A stretch of DNA of 64,000 nt from Leucobacter muris (GTDB lineage Bacteria > Actinomycetota > Actinomycetes > Actinomycetales > Microbacteriaceae), in NCBI RefSeq assembly GCF_004028235.1, contig NZ_CP035037.1, positions 2,232,001-2,296,000 on the forward strand. Direction: 5' to 3'. Position 1 is the stretch's first letter, and every line of letters starts with the position of its first letter. The notes under the pieces are model-generated. The model did not search any database and was not told the DNA's origin. It saw only the letters and a program-made list of their open reading frames with translations. Shown in pieces: positions 1 to 9,996 of this stretch. The position numbers and the translations under genes were made by a program.

Positions 1-663
<663 letters not shown>

Positions 664-771
664 AACCCGTCCAGTCTAGTGAGCGCCTCGTCGCCGGGGC
701 TGTGCGCTGGGAACTCGGAGCTGGGACGCCGTCGCGGCAGCACCTGAGGATCCGCTCCACATTCATCAGAT

Positions 772-790
772 GAAGAGAAGTGTTGCCTAA
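772..790 (+). promoter_or_regulatory. candidate IdeR/DtxR-like iron box with overlapping -10
   Basis: The 19 bases at 772-790 match 15 of 19 positions of the more palindromic site at 7218-7236 (read on the other strand), sharing AAGTGTTGCCT. The site overlaps a possible -10 TAATAT (788-793), and the ATG at 801 follows 7 bases later. The downstream gene encodes a siderophore-interacting-type domain, so iron-dependent repression is the natural reading. The match to the DtxR/IdeR consensus is by eye only. Confidence 0.5.
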
Positions 791-800
791 TATTGCAGGC

Positions 801-1256
801 ATGGACCCCGACGACTCCGCGACGACCGACCCCCGCACGCACGCCGATCACGATCACGGCCACATCGACTGCGTGCTCGCAGCGGGCGACATCAGCGACC
901 TGCCGGAGCTGCGGGCCTGGTGCGCCTCCCTGCCCCGCCACAACTACGGCCAGATCTTCATCGAGGTCTTCACACCGTTCCAGATCCAACCGCTCGATAC
1001 GCCGCACCACGTCGGGGTGACGTGGCTGTGCCGCGAGGAGCGCCGCCCGAGCACCCGACCCGGCATCGGCGTGCCCCGGGGTCAGACCCTCGCCGACGCC
1101 GTCGACGCGTGGCTCTCCGAGTGGATCCGCGCCGATCCGCACTCCTGGCACTTCATGCTCTGGATGGGCGCGCGCTCCAGCTCCGTCATGCGCAGCTTCT
1201 GGCGCCGCGTCGAAGCCGAGGTCGACCAGCTGTGGTCGGGCGAGATGTCCCGATAG
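801..1256 (+). CDS. small SIP-domain (siderophore-interacting protein C-terminal-like) protein
   Basis: This 151-residue protein contains [17 protein letters not shown] (about residues 24-40), which resembles the NAD(P)H-binding motif of siderophore-interacting ferric reductases ([12 protein letters not shown] in the full-length SIP encoded at 4178-6085). The FAD-binding half is absent, so it is a stand-alone SIP-type domain rather than a complete reductase. The N-terminus is rich in His and Asp (HADHDHGH). ATG 801 was chosen over an in-frame GTG at 780 because a -10-like TAATAT sits 7 bases upstream with no Shine-Dalgarno, suggesting a leaderless transcript. The iron box at 772-790 and the neighbouring fec operon suggest a role in iron handling; the reaction is unknown. 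Confidence 0.72.
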   Translation: MDPDDSATTDPRTHADHDHGHIDCVLAAGDISDLPELRAWCASLPRHNYGQIFIEVFTPFQIQPLDTPHHVGVTWLCREERRPSTRPGIGVPRGQTLADAVDAWLSEWIRADPHSWHFMLWMGARSSSVMRSFWRRVEAEVDQLWSGEMSR

Positions 1257-1265
1257 CTGCCGCGC

Positions 1266-1299
1266 CGGCGGGCCGGATCGCCCCGGGCGCCGCCCGCCG
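1266..1299. terminator. hairpin between convergent genes
   Basis: CGGCGGGC (1266-1273) pairs with GCCCGCCG (1292-1299). It lies between the convergent SIP-like gene and fecE-type gene and could serve both. There is no T-tract, so it is a moderate candidate. Confidence 0.4.
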
Positions 1300-1305
1300 C
1301 CTCCC

Positions 1306-2097
1306 CTACACCGCGGACCGCGGCAGCACGATCGGCGACCCCGTGTCGGGATCCGCGATGATGCGCGACCGCAGCCCGAACACGCGCTCGACGGTCTCGA
1401 CCGTCAGCAGCTCGCCCGGCGCGCCCTGCGCGAGGATCGCTCCGTCCCGCATCGCGATGAGATGGTCGGCGTAGCGCGCGGCCTGGTTGAGGTCGTGCAG
1501 CACGGCGACGATCGTGCGCCCCTCGCCCCGCAACCGCTCGAGCAGTTCGAGCACCTCGAGCTGGTAGGTGATGTCGAGGTAGGTGGTCGGCTCGTCGAGC
1601 AGCAGCAGGCCCGTCTGCTGGGCGAGCGCCATCGCGATCCAGACCCGCTGGCGCTGCCCGCCCGAGAGCTCGCTGATCTGCCGCTCGGCGAGTTCGCTCA
1701 CCCGGGTGGCCGCCATCGCCCGCGCGACGGCCTCCTCGTCGCCGCGGCTCCACTGCGAGAGCAGGCTCTGGTGCGGGTGCCGCCCGCGCCCGACGAGGTC
1801 GGCGACGGTGATGCCGTCGGGAGCGATCGGCGTCTGCGGCAGCAGCCCGAGCCGGCGGGCGAGCTGCTTCGCCGAGAGGTCGCGGATGTCGGCGCCGTCG
1901 AGCAGCACCGCTCCGTCCCTGGGCTTCAGCAACCGCGCCAGCACGCGCAGCAGCGTCGACTTGCCGCAGGCGTTGGGCCCGATGATGGCGGTGAACGATC
2001 CGTCGGGGATCTCGACGTCGACGCCGTCGAGCACGATCCGGCGGTCGTAGCCGCCGCGCACGCCCGACGCGACGAGCGGGGAGGGTGATGGGTTCAT
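1306..2097 (-). CDS. ferric-siderophore ABC transporter ATP-binding protein (FecE/FepC type)
   Basis: This 263-residue ATPase energises import of ferric siderophores. Walker A is GPNACGKS (40-47), signature LSGGQRQR (144-151) and Walker B LLLLDEPTTYLD (about 164-175), with the H-loop in VLHDLNQAARY. DLNQAARYAD and the LLPQTP Q-loop region are typical of the FecE/FepC/BtuD group. The ATG overlaps the stop of the upstream permease as ATGA, so the genes are translationally coupled. The open frame continues upstream of this ATG only because the upstream permease is frameshifted; it is not part of this protein. Confidence 0.93.
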   Translation of the reverse strand: MNPSPSPLVASGVRGGYDRRIVLDGVDVEIPDGSFTAIIGPNACGKSTLLRVLARLLKPRDGAVLLDGADIRDLSAKQLARRLGLLPQTPIAPDGITVADLVGRGRHPHQSLLSQWSRGDEEAVARAMAATRVSELAERQISELSGGQRQRVWIAMALAQQTGLLLLDEPTTYLDITYQLEVLELLERLRGEGRTIVAVLHDLNQAARYADHLIAMRDGAILAQGAPGELLTVETVERVFGLRSRIIADPDTGSPIVLPRSAV

Positions 2098-3138
2098 GAA
2101 CGACCGCTTTCGCGAAAGAGGAGCCAGACGAGGTAGCCGCCGCCGATGCAGACGGTGACGGCCCCCACCGGCAGGGTGGCGCCCGGCACCGCGTGCTGGG
2201 CGATGAGGTCGGCGCCGGCGAGCAGCAGCGAGCCGACGAGCGCGGCGCCGAGCAGGTCCGAGGAGCCGGTGCGGCCGGTGAGCCGCGCGGCGATCGGGGG
2301 CGCCGCGAGGGCGATGAACGCGACGGGTCCCGCCACCGCCGTGACGACCGCGGTCAGGGCCACGCCCGCGACCACCACGAGCACCTTGCTGCGCTCGACC
2401 GCGAGACCGAGCGAGGCCGCCGCGTCGTCGCCGAGTTCGAGCTGGCGCAGGCGTCGGCCGACCGTCGGCATGAGCAGCAGCAGCGGCACCGCGACCGCGA
2501 GCGCCGCCACGACGACCGGCCACTCGACGCCGGCCAGGCTGCCCGCGCCCCACACCGCGACCTGCACGGCGAGGCCCAGTTCGGCCTTCACGCTGAACCA
2601 GGTGTTCACCGACGACAGGATCGCCGACACCGCGATGCCCACGATGATGAGCCGGAACCCGCTCAGACCGCGCCTGAAGGCGAGCAGGTAGATGATCGCG
2701 GCCGCGCCGAGCCCCCCCCCCCCCCCCCCCGAGAAGCGCGCCGCCCGCCTGCGCCGCGAAGCCCGTGCCGCCGAGCATGAGCACGGCGACGACGCCGGTG
2801 TAGGCGCCCGTGTTGAGACCGACGATGTCGGGGCTGCCGAGCGGGTTGCGGGTGAGCGACTGGAAGATCGCGCCGCTGAGCCCGAGGCACGCGCCGAAGA
2901 GCATCGCCGCGGCCGCGCGCGGGGCGCGCCACTCGACGACCACCATGCGGTCGAGGCCCTCGGCGCCGGGAGCGAGGGCGGCGAGCACCTGGCCCAGGTC
3001 GAGGGGCCGGGATCCGACGGCGAGCGCGGTGAGCCCGCAGGCGATCACGAGCGCGAGGAGCAGGGCTCGCACGGCGATGGCGCGGGCCGTGGTGCGCCGC
3101 GTGAGGGGCCCGGCGCGCAGCACCAGCTCGCGGTTCAC
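2094..3138 (-). pseudogene. iron-siderophore ABC permease (FecD/BtuC type), frameshifted at a poly-G tract
   Basis: Two reading frames together encode one BtuC/FecCD-family permease. The N-terminal part runs from GTG 3138 (VNRELVLRAGPLTRR) through SLTRNPLGSPDIVGLNTGA to GGALLGG. The C-terminal part resumes as LGAAAIIYLLAFRRG and ends LLFRESGRS. The break is exactly at a run of 19 C on the plus strand (2712-2730), which reads as Gly codons in the gene. The span is 1045 bases, so removing one base from the tract restores a 347-residue frame of normal length. GTG 3138 overlaps the stop of the preceding permease (GTGA), and the stop overlaps the ATPase start. As written the product is truncated after about 145 residues. 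It may be phase-variable, a pseudogene or an assembly error. Confidence 0.85.
2712..2730. repeat. 19-base C/G homopolymer inside the permease gene
   Basis: Nineteen consecutive C on the plus strand (G in the sense of the gene). Frame is restored at 18, 15, 12, 9 or 6 bases; six bases (Gly-Gly) would give the most natural BtuC-family sequence. Such a length is prone to slipped-strand mispairing and is also a classic sequencing or assembly artefact. Confidence 0.95.
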
Positions 3139-4181
3139 AGCGCGCCCACCCGGGTGCGGCGCACGAGCGCGATCAGCACCGGAGCGCCGATGAAGGCGGT
3201 GACCACCCCGACCTGCAGCTCGGCGGGCCAGACGATGAGGCGGCCGAGGATGTCGGAGGCGAGCACGAGGACGGGCCCGAGCGTCAGGGAGAAGGGCAGG
3301 ATCCACCGCTGGTCGGGGCCGGTGACGAAGCGCACGGCGTGCGGGATCATGAGCCCCACGAAGCCGATGGGGCCGGCCGCCGCGGTCGCCGCGCCGCAGA
3401 GCAGGGTGATGGCCACGAGCCCGGCGCCCCGCGTGACCTCGATGCGGGTGCCGACGGAGCGCGCGAGGTCGTCGCCGAGGGCGAGCGCGTTCATGCCGCG
3501 CGCGGTGGTGCAGGCGAGCAGCAGGCCGATCACGATCACCGGCCAGATCGTCTCGATGGTGCCCGCGGGCCGGTCGGCGATGGTGCCGGCGCCCCAGAAC
3601 CGCATCCGGTCGAAGGTCTGCGTGCTGAGCAGCGCGAGCGTCTGCGACACCCCCATGAAGACGGCCCCCAGCGCGATGCCGACGAGCGTGAGCCTGACGG
3701 GGGTCGCTCCCCCGGCGCCGCGCGAGGCGATGCCGTAGACGAGGGCGGCGGCGACGACGGCGCCGACGAACCCGAGCCAGAGGTAGTCCTGGATGCGCGT
3801 GACCCCGAGCACGGCCACGCCCACCGAGATCGCGAACCCGGCCCCCGCGTTGACGCCGAGGATGCCGGGATCGGCGAGCGGGTTGCGGGTGAGCCCCTGG
3901 ATGAGCGCGCCCGAGACCGCGAGCGCCGCGCCGACGAGCACGCCCAGCACCGTGCGGGGCACCCGCAGCGTCACGATCGTGACGTGGTCGATGCTGCCGT
4001 CGGGAGCCGTGAGCGCCTCCCACACCGTGGCGGGCGAGAGCTGCGCCGAGCCGACGGCGAGGCTCGCGATGCAGGTCGCCGCGAGCAGCAGCAGCGACGC
4101 CGCGAGCCACAGGGGGCGGCTGCGGCGCCGGGCCGGAGCGGCGCCGCACACGAGCGGCGCGGGTGCGAGCGCGCGGGTCAC
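3135..4181 (-). CDS. iron-siderophore ABC permease (FecC/BtuC type)
   Basis: This 348-residue protein has about nine hydrophobic segments and FecCD-family signatures: LRVPRTVLGVLVGAALAVSG, LIQGLTRNPLADPGILGVN, RMRFWGAGTI and GPIGFVGLMIPHAVR. It forms one half of the membrane channel for ferric-siderophore import with the downstream FecD-type subunit. GTG 4181 overlaps the stop of the SIP gene in a GTGA junction; the much longer open frame upstream is an artefact of GC-rich DNA. Its sequence is intact. Confidence 0.9.
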   Translation of the reverse strand: MTRALAPAPLVCGAAPARRRSRPLWLAASLLLLAATCIASLAVGSAQLSPATVWEALTAPDGSIDHVTIVTLRVPRTVLGVLVGAALAVSGALIQGLTRNPLADPGILGVNAGAGFAISVGVAVLGVTRIQDYLWLGFVGAVVAAALVYGIASRGAGGATPVRLTLVGIALGAVFMGVSQTLALLSTQTFDRMRFWGAGTIADRPAGTIETIWPVIVIGLLLACTTARGMNALALGDDLARSVGTRIEVTRGAGLVAITLLCGAATAAAGPIGFVGLMIPHAVRFVTGPDQRWILPFSLTLGPVLVLASDILGRLIVWPAELQVGVVTAFIGAPVLIALVRRTRVGAL

Positions 4182-6085
4182 GACTCGGGGGCGGGGCCGA
4201 CGGCGCGCTCGGGATCGGCGCCCCGCGCGGGCTCGGCTCCGCCACAGGCGGGCGACGGCTCCGTTCCGACGAGTTCGACGGCTTCGACGCCCCAGCCGAG
4301 CTTGCGGCGGGCGGCGACGCGCCAGCCGGCCTCGGCTGCGAGGCTCAGCACCGTCTCGGCCGTGCGGGGCGGGTCGCCGAGCGTGCCGAGATCGACCAGG
4401 GCGCCGTGGGCGCGGCTCGCGGGGCTGAGGCCGTCGGGCGTGAGCTGCTCGACGAGCACGGCCGCGGGCGCCGCCTCGCGCAGCTGTGCGAGCAGCTCGC
4501 GCGCCTCTCCGTCGGTGCGGTGGGCGAGCGCGAGCGCGGCGACGGCCAGCTCGTGCCCGTCCCAGTTCGCGGAGAAGGTCACGTCGGGATCCTCGCCCGC
4601 GGCCTCCCGCAGCACCCCGAGCGGGCCAGGCTCCTCGACCACGGTGAGCGGGGCGTCGACGGTCGCTCGCAGCGCCTCGGCGACCGCGAGCGCGCCCGGG
4701 CCGGTCACGGCGATGCGTCGGTGCCCGCGCCACACCGGCGAAGCGGGCAGACCGGTGAACACCGACGCCGCGCCCTCGGCGTGCTCGACGAGCTCCGCAT
4801 ACTCGTCGGCGTCGGCCACCACCGTCTGCCGCAGAGTGCTGCGGTGCGCGATCCGCCAGGCGGGGCCGCCCCCGGTCATGGCCTCGGGCAGCGCGGCGAG
4901 CGCGAGTACCTGATCCGCGGCCATCCCGTCGAACCGCTCGCGCGCGTGCTCGTCCTCCACGAGCTCCTCCCCGAGCCGGCCGAGACCGATCCTCGCGTCC
5001 TCGCCGGCGCGGGCCGCACCGGCCGCTTCACCGTCTTCGGACCCGCCCGCGGTTCCCTCTCCGCCCTCGATCGCGAGGATCCCGCCGGCGGTCAGCGCGT
5101 CGGCGAGCACTCGCAGCGATGCGGCCCCGACGCCGAGCCGGGCGGCGAGCGCGCCGATCCCGAGCGCGCCGTCGGCGACCGCGTCGAGGAGCCCGAGGCG
5201 CAGCGCGGCGCGCACGGCGAACCACTCGACGGGCGGCGAGGGCAGCCCGACGGAGACGCCGGGCGCACCCGCGGCGGCGCCTCCGGGCGCGGCGTCGCCG
5301 CTGCGGTCCTCCTCATCGCGCAGGTGCCAGTACCCGGTGATGTTGACGTGGCTCTTCGGGGCCCCGAGCGCCCGCGCGCGGCGGCGCACGGCGAGCAGCG
5401 ACCGGCTCTCGGCGGCGGCCCAGACGTAGGGGGTGCCGGGCAGCGGCTCGACCCGCTCGACGGCCGCGGCGAGCGCGGTCTCGTCGCCCGCGTCCGCGAC
5501 CACCCACTCCACCGCGTCCGCCTGGCCGACTGCGAGCTCCTGCCTGGCCTCGGCGTCGCTCAACACGACGACGGCGCGCACGGGCGCGGCGACCGGGCGC
5601 TCCTCGAAGAAGCGGGCGATCGCCGGCAGCGCGGTCTCGTCGCCCGCCAGCAGCACCCAGTCGACGTCTGCGGGAACGACCGTCGACGATTTCGGCCCGG
5701 CGAACCAGAGCTCGTCGCCGGGCCGGGCGTCGCGCGCCCAGGAGGCGGCCGGCCCCTCGCCGTGCAGCACGAAGTCGAGGTCGAGCTCACGGGCTCCGGG
5801 GTCGTAGCGCCGGGGCGTGTAGTCGCGCCCCTGCCGCGTCTCCGAGGGCTCCCACTCGATGCCGTGGGGCAGCTGCAACGGCAGCACGGAGCCCACGTCG
5901 CCGTCGGACGCGAAGATCAGTTTGACGTGGTCGTCGAACGCCGGGCTCGCGAACGCGGGCAGTTCGACGCCTCCGGTCGTGAAGGCGCCGAGCTGCTCGC
6001 CGGTCAGAGTGACGCGGCGCATGCGCGGGGTGACGTCGACCACCCGCTCGACCCACGCCTGGCGCAGGACGAGCGGGTGGACCAC
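4178..6085 (-). CDS. siderophore-interacting protein (ferric-siderophore reductase) fused to a methyltransferase-like domain
   Basis: This 635-residue protein has two parts. Residues about 1-275 are a SIP-family flavoprotein: FDDHVKLIF and RDYTPRRYD (FAD site, about 87-95), [15 protein letters not shown] (NAD(P)H site, 145-159), [10 protein letters not shown] and [16 protein letters not shown] proteins reduce Fe(III) in imported siderophores in the cytosol. Residues about 285-610 resemble the dimerisation and winged-helix part of small-molecule methyltransferases ([20 protein letters not shown]) followed by a weak Rossmann-like half ([18 protein letters not shown]). No strong SAM-binding GxGxG is evident. 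It lies between fecB and fecC genes. The start is uncertain: GTG 6085 is used, and the upstream fecB frame overlaps it by 299 bases. Confidence 0.8.
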   Translation of the reverse strand: MVHPLVLRQAWVERVVDVTPRMRRVTLTGEQLGAFTTGGVELPAFASPAFDDHVKLIFASDGDVGSVLPLQLPHGIEWEPSETRQGRDYTPRRYDPGARELDLDFVLHGEGPAASWARDARPGDELWFAGPKSSTVVPADVDWVLLAGDETALPAIARFFEERPVAAPVRAVVVLSDAEARQELAVGQADAVEWVVADAGDETALAAAVERVEPLPGTPYVWAAAESRSLLAVRRRARALGAPKSHVNITGYWHLRDEEDRSGDAAPGGAAAGAPGVSVGLPSPPVEWFAVRAALRLGLLDAVADGALGIGALAARLGVGAASLRVLADALTAGGILAIEGGEGTAGGSEDGEAAGAARAGEDARIGLGRLGEELVEDEHARERFDGMAADQVLALAALPEAMTGGGPAWRIAHRSTLRQTVVADADEYAELVEHAEGAASVFTGLPASPVWRGHRRIAVTGPGALAVAEALRATVDAPLTVVEEPGPLGVLREAAGEDPDVTFSANWDGHELAVAALALAHRTDGEARELLAQLREAAPAAVLVEQLTPDGLSPASRAHGALVDLGTLGDPPRTAETVLSLAAEAGWRVAARRKLGWGVEAVELVGTEPSPACGGAEPARGADPERAVGPAPES

Positions 6086-7136
6086 CAGGGTGTGGTGTGC
6101 TATCGGGAGCCTCGGAGCAGGAGAACTGCTGCTCGATGATGTCGAGCAGGGCCATGGCCTCGTCGTAGTCGCCGCGCACCGTCCAGTACGGCAGGTCGTA
6201 GGCGTTGCCGGTCGAGAACGCCGTGGTGCCGGCCCAGATCGGCTGCTGCTGCAGCGTGGCGACGTCGGTGGTGTCGGAGTTGAAGCCGGTGATGAAGAGC
6301 GCGGGCACGTCGGCGAGGATCTGCCCGGCCTGCTCGGTCGAGAGCTCGGCCATGTCGCCTCCGGGGTTGTACGGTTCGAGGCTGTGCTGCTCGACGAGCG
6401 GTGCCGGGGTGAAGCCCAGCTCGCCGAGGGTGTGGGGCAGACCGCTGTCTTCGAAGAGCAGGTAGGGCGTGCCCTCGGCCGTGACGGTGAGCACCGCGAC
6501 GGGGACGGCGGGAACAGTGATGGCGTCCTTCACCTCGGCGACGCGCTTGTCGTACTCCGCGACGGCGCGGTCGTAGTCGTCGTCGCGGCCGAGCACGTCG
6601 CCCGCGATGAACGAGTACTGCTGCTGCCAGGTGTCGAGGTCTTTGCCGACGATGACGGTGGGCGCGATCTGCGAGAGCTGGTCGTAGGCCTTCGTCGCGA
6701 GGCCGTTCGGCAGGCCGAGCCCGCCGGCGAGGATGAGGTCGGGTTCCAGTTCGAGAATCGCCTCGAGGTCGAAGCCGTCCATGCCCCAGGTGATGAACTC
6801 GGTGCCGTGCTGCTCGGGGGCGTCGCCCCAGAGTTCGGAGAACGCCGGATCGTAGTCGAAGTCTTCGGAGGTGGTCGCGACGACGGGCACGTCGAGGTCG
6901 TAGAGGTAGCCCGCGAGGGCGTAGTTGAGCACGACGACCCGCTGGGGCTCTGCCGGCACGGTGATTTCGCCCTGCTCGGTCTGCACTACCCGCTCTTGCG
7001 CGCTCTGCTCCTCGGAGGCGGCTGCGGAGGGCGCCTCCGCCGTTCCCGACGAGCAGCCGGTGAGCACCAGCGAGGCGCCGATGAAGAGCGCGGCGAGGGC
7101 GGAGAGGGAGGCGGAGGTTCGTGACCGCAGTGGCAT
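5787..7136 (-). CDS. ferric-siderophore substrate-binding lipoprotein (FecB type), C-terminus overlong
   Basis: ATG 7136 begins a lipoprotein signal peptide with lipobox LTGC (Cys about 28). The mature protein is a type III periplasmic-binding domain: [32 protein letters not shown] and [18 protein letters not shown]. It captures ferric siderophore outside the membrane. A natural end would fall near [10 protein letters not shown] (about residue 341, near 6113), but no stop is present and the frame continues about 108 residues antiregister through the SIP gene. The added tail is Arg/Pro-rich shadow sequence. A lost stop codon or a small indel near 6113 is likely. The iron box at 7218-7236 overlaps its probable -35. 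Confidence 0.82.
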   Translation of the reverse strand: MPLRSRTSASLSALAALFIGASLVLTGCSSGTAEAPSAAASEEQSAQERVVQTEQGEITVPAEPQRVVVLNYALAGYLYDLDVPVVATTSEDFDYDPAFSELWGDAPEQHGTEFITWGMDGFDLEAILELEPDLILAGGLGLPNGLATKAYDQLSQIAPTVIVGKDLDTWQQQYSFIAGDVLGRDDDYDRAVAEYDKRVAEVKDAITVPAVPVAVLTVTAEGTPYLLFEDSGLPHTLGELGFTPAPLVEQHSLEPYNPGGDMAELSTEQAGQILADVPALFITGFNSDTTDVATLQQQPIWAGTTAFSTGNAYDLPYWTVRGDYDEAMALLDIIEQQFSCSEAPDSTPHPGGPPARPAPGVGRAGGRRHPAHAPRHSDRRAARRLHDRRRRTARVREPGVRRPRQTDLRVRRRRGLRAAVAAAPRHRVGALGDAAGARLHAPALRPRSP

Positions 7137-7197
7137 GGAGGCTCTCTTCAAAGGGCGGGGATTCTTCGCCGCGACGATCGCGGCGAAGATCCGATGT

Positions 7198-7236
7198 ACG
7201 GTAAAATTCTGGCTTGGTAAGGCAACACTTACCTTA
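7198..7236 (-). promoter_or_regulatory. fecB promoter with IdeR/DtxR-like iron box (7218-7236)
   Basis: TAAGG at 7218-7222 and CCTTA at 7232-7236 bracket a 19-base near-palindrome resembling the DtxR/IdeR consensus (12 of 19 positions by my alignment). On the minus strand a possible -35 TTGCCT (7220-7225) and -10 TACCGT (7198-7203) are 16 bases apart, so the box covers the -35 of fecB. Iron-loaded repressor would block transcription. It also lies upstream of the divergent AraC-type gene. Confidence 0.6.
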
Positions 7237-7333
7237 ATCAGACTATTGGGGAGCCCGCCGAACGACGAGCACCAACCCGACACCGCAGCCGCACCGAGAC
7301 GACATGGATGACCGGAAGACCGAGGGGGATCGC

Positions 7334-8089
7334 ATGCCGCACACCCGACTCTTCGACGTGGTGCCCGAGAACTCCGTGCGCTTCCTCGGCCACGACACCC
7401 ACACGCACCCGGTGCCGCACCTCATCCACGTCGTGAGCGGCACCGCCGACCTCGTCGTCGACGGCGCCCCCGTGCACCTCGATGCGAAGGAGAACCTCTG
7501 GCTCGCGGCCGACGTACCCCACTCCGCGCAGTACGCCCCCGACAGCGTGGTGCTCGGCCCATTCCTCTCCCCCGGCACGACGCCGCCGGTGCCGATGCGC
7601 GTGCTCGGCGTGGTGCCGCGGCTCACCGAGATCGCACGCATGATCCTCGGGGCCTCCCCCCGCACCGACGCCCAGATCCGCGTCTTCCGCGAGGCGCTCG
7701 ACGAGGTGCTGCTCGACCTCGACGCCCCCTACTTCGCGCTGCGCATGCCCACCCACCCCGTCGCCCGCGAGGTGGCCCGCGCGGCCGTCGCGAGCGATCT
7801 GACGCTCGAGCGTCTCGCCGCGAGGCGGCGCACGAGCGTGCGCCACGTGCAGCGCCTGTTCCGGGACGAGACCGATCTGCCGTTCACGAACTGGCGGGCG
7901 CGGGCCAAGCTCAACGTCGCCATCAGCAGACTGCGCGCGGGCGACAGCGTGCCGGCCGCCGCGCACTACGCCGGCTACGCTTCCCGGGCGAGCCTGCTGA
8001 AGTCGCTGAGCCGGGAGTCCGGGGTGGCGCAGCGCCTGCTGGCCGACGACCCGCTCACCGCGCTCGAGACCCGCGCCACCGGAGCGTGA
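7334..8089 (+). CDS. AraC-family transcriptional regulator
   Basis: The 251-residue protein has an N-terminal cupin-like sensor region (THTHPVPHLIHVVSGTADLVV, with candidate His ligands) and a C-terminal AraC/XylS DNA-binding domain (about residues 155-245: SDLTLERLAARRRTSVRHVQRLF and the second helix pair around AAHYAGYASRASLLKSL). ATG 7334 has a strong GAGGGGGA at 7322-7329; an in-frame ATG at 7304 lacks one. It is divergent from fecB and shares the intergenic region holding the iron box, so it probably activates or tunes the siderophore operon. The ligand is unknown. Confidence 0.85.
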   Translation: MPHTRLFDVVPENSVRFLGHDTHTHPVPHLIHVVSGTADLVVDGAPVHLDAKENLWLAADVPHSAQYAPDSVVLGPFLSPGTTPPVPMRVLGVVPRLTEIARMILGASPRTDAQIRVFREALDEVLLDLDAPYFALRMPTHPVAREVARAAVASDLTLERLAARRRTSVRHVQRLFRDETDLPFTNWRARAKLNVAISRLRAGDSVPAAAHYAGYASRASLLKSLSRESGVAQRLLADDPLTALETRATGA

Positions 8090-8132
8090 TCCGCTTCTCC
8101 CGCGACGGCGACGGCTGTGCCAGAGTAGGTCC

Positions 8133-9952
8133 ATGACCTCCTCAGCGTCGCACGCGGGCACGCCGCTGCGCATCATGCTCGGCCTCGGTTCGGTGCTCGC
8201 GGGCACCGCCCTGTTCCTCGCGCCGCTGTCGCCGCAGGCCATCGCGGTCGTCACCGGCGCGGCGCTGCTGCTCACGGGTGTCGTGCTGCTGCTGCGCACC
8301 CGCCGCGACCGCGCGACCGGCTCGGGCCGGATCTCGCGCACGGGTCTAGCGCTCGCGGTCCTCGTCATGCTCCTCGGGGCCGTCATCGCGATCTGGCCCG
8401 CGGGCGGCGCTCCGGGCCTCGCGTTCCTCATCGGCGCCGCGCTCGTCGCGCACGGGCTGTTCTCGGCGGTGCGGGCGCTCCGCTCGGACGCCCCCGACCG
8501 CGCCTCCGACCTCATCGCGGCGGTCGCGACGGCCGCGTTCGGCGCGCTCACCTTCACCTGGCCGGTGCTCACCCTCGCGGTGTTCCGCTACGGGGTGGGC
8601 GCCTGGTTCGTGTTCTTCGGGCTGCGCACGCTGATCGAGCTGATCCCCCGCCGGCGCTCCCGTCGCGGTGATGCGGCGGATCGCGAGACCGACACCGGGG
8701 GCGGCGCCGTGCGCCCGTCGCGGGCACGGCGCTGGACGCGCGCCCTCGGCTCGGTGGCGGCGCTCGCGCTCGCGCTCCTCCTCGCCTACGGCAGCGGCAC
8801 GATCCTCGGCGGCGCCCCGCTCCCGGAGCCCGGTCGTTTCTACGCCGCGCCCGCCGAGGTCCCGAGCGAGCCCGGCCGGCTGCTGCGCGCGGAACCCCTC
8901 ACCACCGGGGTGCCCGCGGGAGCACAGGCGTGGCGGATCCTCTACACGACCACCCACCCGGACGGGTCGCCGGCCGTGTCGAGCGGCACCGTCATCGCCC
9001 CGAAGCAGCTCGGCGACGAGCCGCTCCCCCTGCTCACCGTCGCGCACGGCACCACCGGCGTCGTGCCGAAGTGCGCACCCTCGCTGAGCGCCGCCCCCTT
9101 CGCCGACGGCGCGGGCACCGCGCTCGCCGAAATGGTCACGCAGCACGGCTGGGCCGCCGTCACCTCCGACTACATCGGGCTCGGCACCCAGGGCACCCAC
9201 CCCTACCTGATCGGCGACGCAGAGGCCCGCAACGTGCTCGACGCGTCGCGCGCCGTGCAGCAGCTCGATCAGCTCGAGACCACCACCGACACGGTGGTCT
9301 GGGGCCACTCGCAGGGCGGGCAGGGCGCGCTGTGGACGGGCCAGATCGCGGGCGACTACGCCCCCGAGCTCACCGTGAAGGGCGTTGCCGCGTTCGCGCC
9401 GGCCGCCGACCTCTACGGCCTCGCCGAGGCCGACAAGACCGACGCGGCGGGCAAGACCGTGTCCGCCTACATCGCGGCCACCTGGGACCGCATCTACCCC
9501 GAGCTCGAGCTCGAGCGGCACCTCCCCCCTCCCCCCCCCCCGGGTCGGCCGGCGGTGTCGAGAAGATCGAGGATCTCTGCTTCAACGGCGACGACGTGCT
9601 CGCCGCCATCCTGCGGGGCTCGCAGGTGCCGAACCAGATCTTCCCCGACAGCGTCCTCGCCGGCGAGTTCGGCGACCGGCTCAAGGCGCAGGATCCCACG
9701 GGTCCCTTCCCCGCGCCCGTCATGGTCGCGCAGGGGCTCGCCGATCCGCTCGTCAAGCCCGACATGCAGCACGACTGGGTCGCCGCGCGCTGCGGGGCGG
9801 GCGAGCAGATCGACTACCGCACCTTCCCCGGGCTCAGCCACAACACGCTCGTCGCCGCCGACTCGCCGCTCACCCCGCAGATCGTGCAGTGGACGCTCGA
9901 CCGCTGGAACGGCGCCCCCGCCACCCCCAACTGCGACGACCTGCCGGGGTGA
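8133..9952 (+). pseudogene. DUF308-like membrane domain fused to secretory-lipase-like hydrolase, frameshifted at a poly-C tract
   Basis: The N-terminal ~190 residues contain about six hydrophobic segments like HdeD/DUF308 proteins (VLAGTALFLAPLSP and ALTFTWPVLTLAVFRYGVGAW). A further TM segment (VAALALALLLAYGSGTIL) leads into an alpha/beta-hydrolase of the secretory lipase (LIP) type: AHGTTGV, SDYIGLGTQGTHPY and nucleophile elbow GHSQGG. The frame breaks at the C-rich run 9524-9541. The remainder (GGVEKIEDLCFNGDDVLAA to CDDLPG, including PVMVAQGLADPLV with the acid Asp and FPGLSHN with the catalytic His) is in another frame. Adding one C restores a single frame of about 606 residues. As written, catalytic Asp and His are lost. 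Confidence 0.78.
9524..9541. repeat. C-rich homopolymer tract (C6-T-C11) in the lipase gene
   Basis: Six C, one T, then eleven C (9531-9541). The hydrolase gene changes frame here; twelve C (or nine) in the second run would keep it in frame. It parallels the 19-base run at 2712-2730. Confidence 0.93.
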
Positions 9953-9996
9953 TCTCGCGGGCTCGTCATCGCGTCGTCGGCTCACGAGACGGCGCC

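Noticed and set aside
1306-4245. 979-codon minus-strand frame covering the fec genes
   Set aside because: It merges real pieces of fecE and the N-terminal half of fecD with out-of-frame fecC; the poly-G frameshift creates the continuity.
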